From an uncultured Eubacteriales bacterium (GTDB lineage Bacteria; Bacillota; Clostridia; Oscillospirales; Acutalibacteraceae), in assembly GCA_934444695.1 (NCBI GenBank), contig CAKSDF010000034.1:1-14568 (forward strand): a stretch of DNA of 14,568 bases, written 5' to 3'. Positions 13,050 through 14,568 of the stretch are shown in pieces (the stretch's first letter is position 1; each line of letters begins with the position of its first letter). The notes under the pieces are model-generated. The model was not told where the DNA came from and made no database searches. It saw only the letters and a program-made list of their open reading frames with translations. The position numbers and the translations under genes were made by a program.

Positions 13050-13547
13050 ATGGAAAAGGCAAAGGTTATTTTCAGCGACAATCAAAAGGAGAGAAAGATC
13101 CCCACGGGAATCAGAATGCTGCTGAGAAGATGCTGCAATGCGGTGCTCATTATGGAAGATTTTGAGGGCAGTGCCGAGGTGGATATTTCCTTTGTGGACG
13201 ACAAGCAGATGCACGAAATAAATTTTAAACACAGGGGCGTTGACAGCTCGACCGACGTGCTTTCCTTCCCCCTCGGGGAAAACGGAGTGTACGACGAAAA
13301 TCCCGAAACCGGAGCAAAGCTTTTGGGCGACATTGTTATATCTATCCCCCGAGCCTATGCTCAGGCCGAGGAATATGGCCATTCCTTCCGTCGCGAAATG
13401 GCATATCTGACCGCTCATTCCATGCTTCACCTTTTGGGATATGACCACGAGGCCGGCGGCATAGAGGCGGTTCATATGCGCGAAAAGGAAGAAACGGTTA
13501 TGGAACAGCTGGGACTTCCCAGATCGTCGAATTATACCCTTAACTAA
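13050..13547 (+). CDS. ybeY: rRNA maturation endoribonuclease YbeY
   Basis: A 165-residue protein of normal length for YbeY (UPF0054). The metal site is intact: HSMLHLLGYDH (123-133) supplies three histidines, H123, H127 and H133, which bind zinc. Other family marks are VDISFVDDKQMHEINFKHRG (44-63), DSSTDVLSFP (65-74) and LLGDIVIS (91-98). YbeY is a single-strand endoribonuclease needed for 16S rRNA 3'-end processing and ribosome quality control. AAAGGAGA is seven bases upstream of the ATG. It sits between phoH and era as is common. Upstream is a 241-base spacer with hairpins, downstream a 170-base spacer. Confidence 0.96.
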   Translation: MEKAKVIFSDNQKERKIPTGIRMLLRRCCNAVLIMEDFEGSAEVDISFVDDKQMHEINFKHRGVDSSTDVLSFPLGENGVYDENPETGAKLLGDIVISIPRAYAQAEEYGHSFRREMAYLTAHSMLHLLGYDHEAGGIEAVHMREKEETVMEQLGLPRSSNYTLN

Positions 13548-13717
13548 GCGCGGTGCGTCTAAGTACATATAAAAACTTAAGAGACCTGCTGATGGCGCCA
13601 TCGGGTCTGCTTGCTTGTGCTGCTTCGGAAACTTTGAAGAATGCGCTGCGGTTGGTCTTATCCCAGAACAAAAACGGAAAAATCAAAAGATCAAAGAAAT
13701 AAACGGAGAAAATTAAA
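13548..13717. other. ybeY-era spacer with an inverted repeat
   Basis: The 170 bases carry no plausible gene. A hairpin at 13582-13608 has arms AGACC/GGTCT and, past a 3-base bulge, TGATGGC/GCCATCG around the palindrome GATGGCGCCATC (13591-13602). There is no U-tract after it. In many Firmicutes dgkA and cdd occupy this place. The ribosome binding site of era (GGAGA, 13705-13709) lies at the right end. Confidence 0.5.
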
Positions 13718-14568
13718 TTGGGTAAACAAAAATCGGAATTTATCGCAATAATCGGACGTCCCAACGCCGGCAAATCATCGGTTATGAACAGGGTAATGGG
13801 GCAAAAAATCGTCATTGTCTCAAACAAACCGCAGACCACCCGCACACGGGTTATGGGCGTGCTGACCGAGGATGATATTCAGTATGTCTTTGTGGACACT
13901 CCCGGCTTTCACAAGCCGAGAACGGTGCTCGGTGAAAATATGGTCAAGGCGGTGGGCGACGGAATGACCGGCGTTGAGCTTTGTCTGCTCATTGTCGACG
14001 CCGAAAAGGAACCTTCGGAAATTGAAAAGGAACTTTGCAAAAAGCTTAAGGCTTCAAAACAGGCGGCCGTCCTTGTCATAAACAAGATCGATCTGATAAA
14101 GGATAAATCCGATCTTATTTCGATTATTTTAAAATACAATGTCCTTTATGACTTCGCCGCCGTTGTGCCTGTTTCGGCCAAAAACGGAGACGGTTTTTCC
14201 GATCTTATGGGCGAGGTCAAAAAATTCGCTCACGACGGCATTCATATGTTCGACAGCGACACCCTTACCGATCAGCCCGAGCGGGTGCTTGCAGCCGAGT
14301 TTATAAGGGAAAAGCTGCTTTTGACCCTCGATAAGGAGATACCCCACGGTACGGCGGTGGTCATCGAACGGTTTAAGGATCGGGAGGACGGCATTCTCGA
14401 CATCGACGCCACCATCTTTTGCGAGAAAAAGACCCACAAGGGCATAATAATCGGCAAGGGCGGGCAAACCCTTAAACGTATCGGCATTCTTGCAAGACGG
14501 GATCTTGAGAACTTTTTCGGCTGTCAGGTCAACCTTACCTGCTGGGTCAAGGTCAGAGAGGGCTGGAG
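13718..14568 (+). CDS. era: Ribosome assembly GTPase Era, 3' end cut off by the window
   Basis: 283 codons are visible, nearly the full protein (about 295-300 residues normally). The GTPase motifs are all present: G1 GRPNAGKS (13-20), G2 region with TTR (41-43), G3 DTPG (60-63), G4 NKID (122-125) and G5 SAK (153-155). The KH domain shows IIIGKGGQTLKRIG (243-256). Era binds the 3' end of 16S rRNA and assists 30S assembly. Start: an in-frame TAA at 13700 leaves only TTG at 13718 as a reasonable start before the G1 motif; GGAGA lies eight bases upstream. The TTG may keep the level low. The stop and the last few residues lie outside the window. It follows ybeY after a 170-base spacer without an obvious terminator, so probably shares its transcript. 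Confidence 0.96.
   Translation, partial: MGKQKSEFIAIIGRPNAGKSSVMNRVMGQKIVIVSNKPQTTRTRVMGVLTEDDIQYVFVDTPGFHKPRTVLGENMVKAVGDGMTGVELCLLIVDAEKEPSEIEKELCKKLKASKQAAVLVINKIDLIKDKSDLISIILKYNVLYDFAAVVPVSAKNGDGFSDLMGEVKKFAHDGIHMFDSDTLTDQPERVLAAEFIREKLLLTLDKEIPHGTAVVIERFKDREDGILDIDATIFCEKKTHKGIIIGKGGQTLKRIGILARRDLENFFGCQVNLTCWVKVREGW

Noticed and set aside
12971..13165. Plus-strand frame of 64 codons before and into ybeY
   Set aside because: Lys-rich and out of frame with ybeY; it arises from A-rich leader sequence and has no binding site.

Overview
The window looks like chromosomal DNA of a spore-forming anaerobic Clostridium-class Firmicute, probably near the Oscillospiraceae/Ruminococcaceae. The pointers are the sporulation pair yqfC-yqfD followed by phoH, ybeY and era, strong AAAGGAG-type ribosome binding sites, textbook sigma-A promoters, a Gram-positive NPKSG sortase tail, and the absence of outer-membrane transport parts. 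No tRNA, rRNA, insertion sequence, integrase or CRISPR array was seen.

The left third (1-4914, minus strand) reads as one cobalamin-controlled surface and transport locus. A near-consensus promoter (4914-4886) starts a leader that carries a cobalamin (B12) riboswitch aptamer (about 4862-4680). The leader ends in an intrinsic terminator (4588-4551), a probable off-switch. Behind the switch come a small basic protein resembling the homing-endonuclease-associated repeat, and a sortase-anchored secreted protein with an EF-hand loop and a DUF4430-like domain. Next is a large secreted protein that joins a prenyltransferase-like alpha/alpha barrel to a C-terminal DUF4430 (transcobalamin C-terminal-like) domain through a two-helix membrane hairpin. 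Last are ecfT and the start of an ecfA, the energising parts of an ECF vitamin transporter. I infer a bacterial counterpart of intrinsic factor/transcobalamin that captures corrinoids at the cell surface and hands them to an ECF importer whose substrate (S) subunit is not in the window.

The middle (4975-10000, plus strand) starts at a second near-consensus promoter, divergent from the first. It holds a cytidylate-kinase-like P-loop protein, a membrane-anchored zinc-ribbon protein of unknown function, a Na/Pi cotransporter with a C-terminal PhoU domain, and a PRK06851-type tandem P-loop ATPase whose second P-loop has decayed. Two intrinsic terminators in this part abut the ribosome binding site of the next gene; one seems to be fused with that gene's promoter and start region. 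A stretch of about 600 bases (6433-7031) has no convincing gene.

The right third (about 10013-14568, plus strand) is the conserved sporulation/ribosome-maturation block: yqfC and yqfD (late sporulation, possibly from a sigma-E promoter), then from an internal sigma-A promoter phoH, ybeY (rRNA-processing endonuclease) and era (ribosome-assembly GTPase, TTG start, cut off by the window end). Genes that often sit in this block in other Firmicutes (yqfF, dgkA, cdd) are absent; the spacers at those places hold strong inverted repeats.
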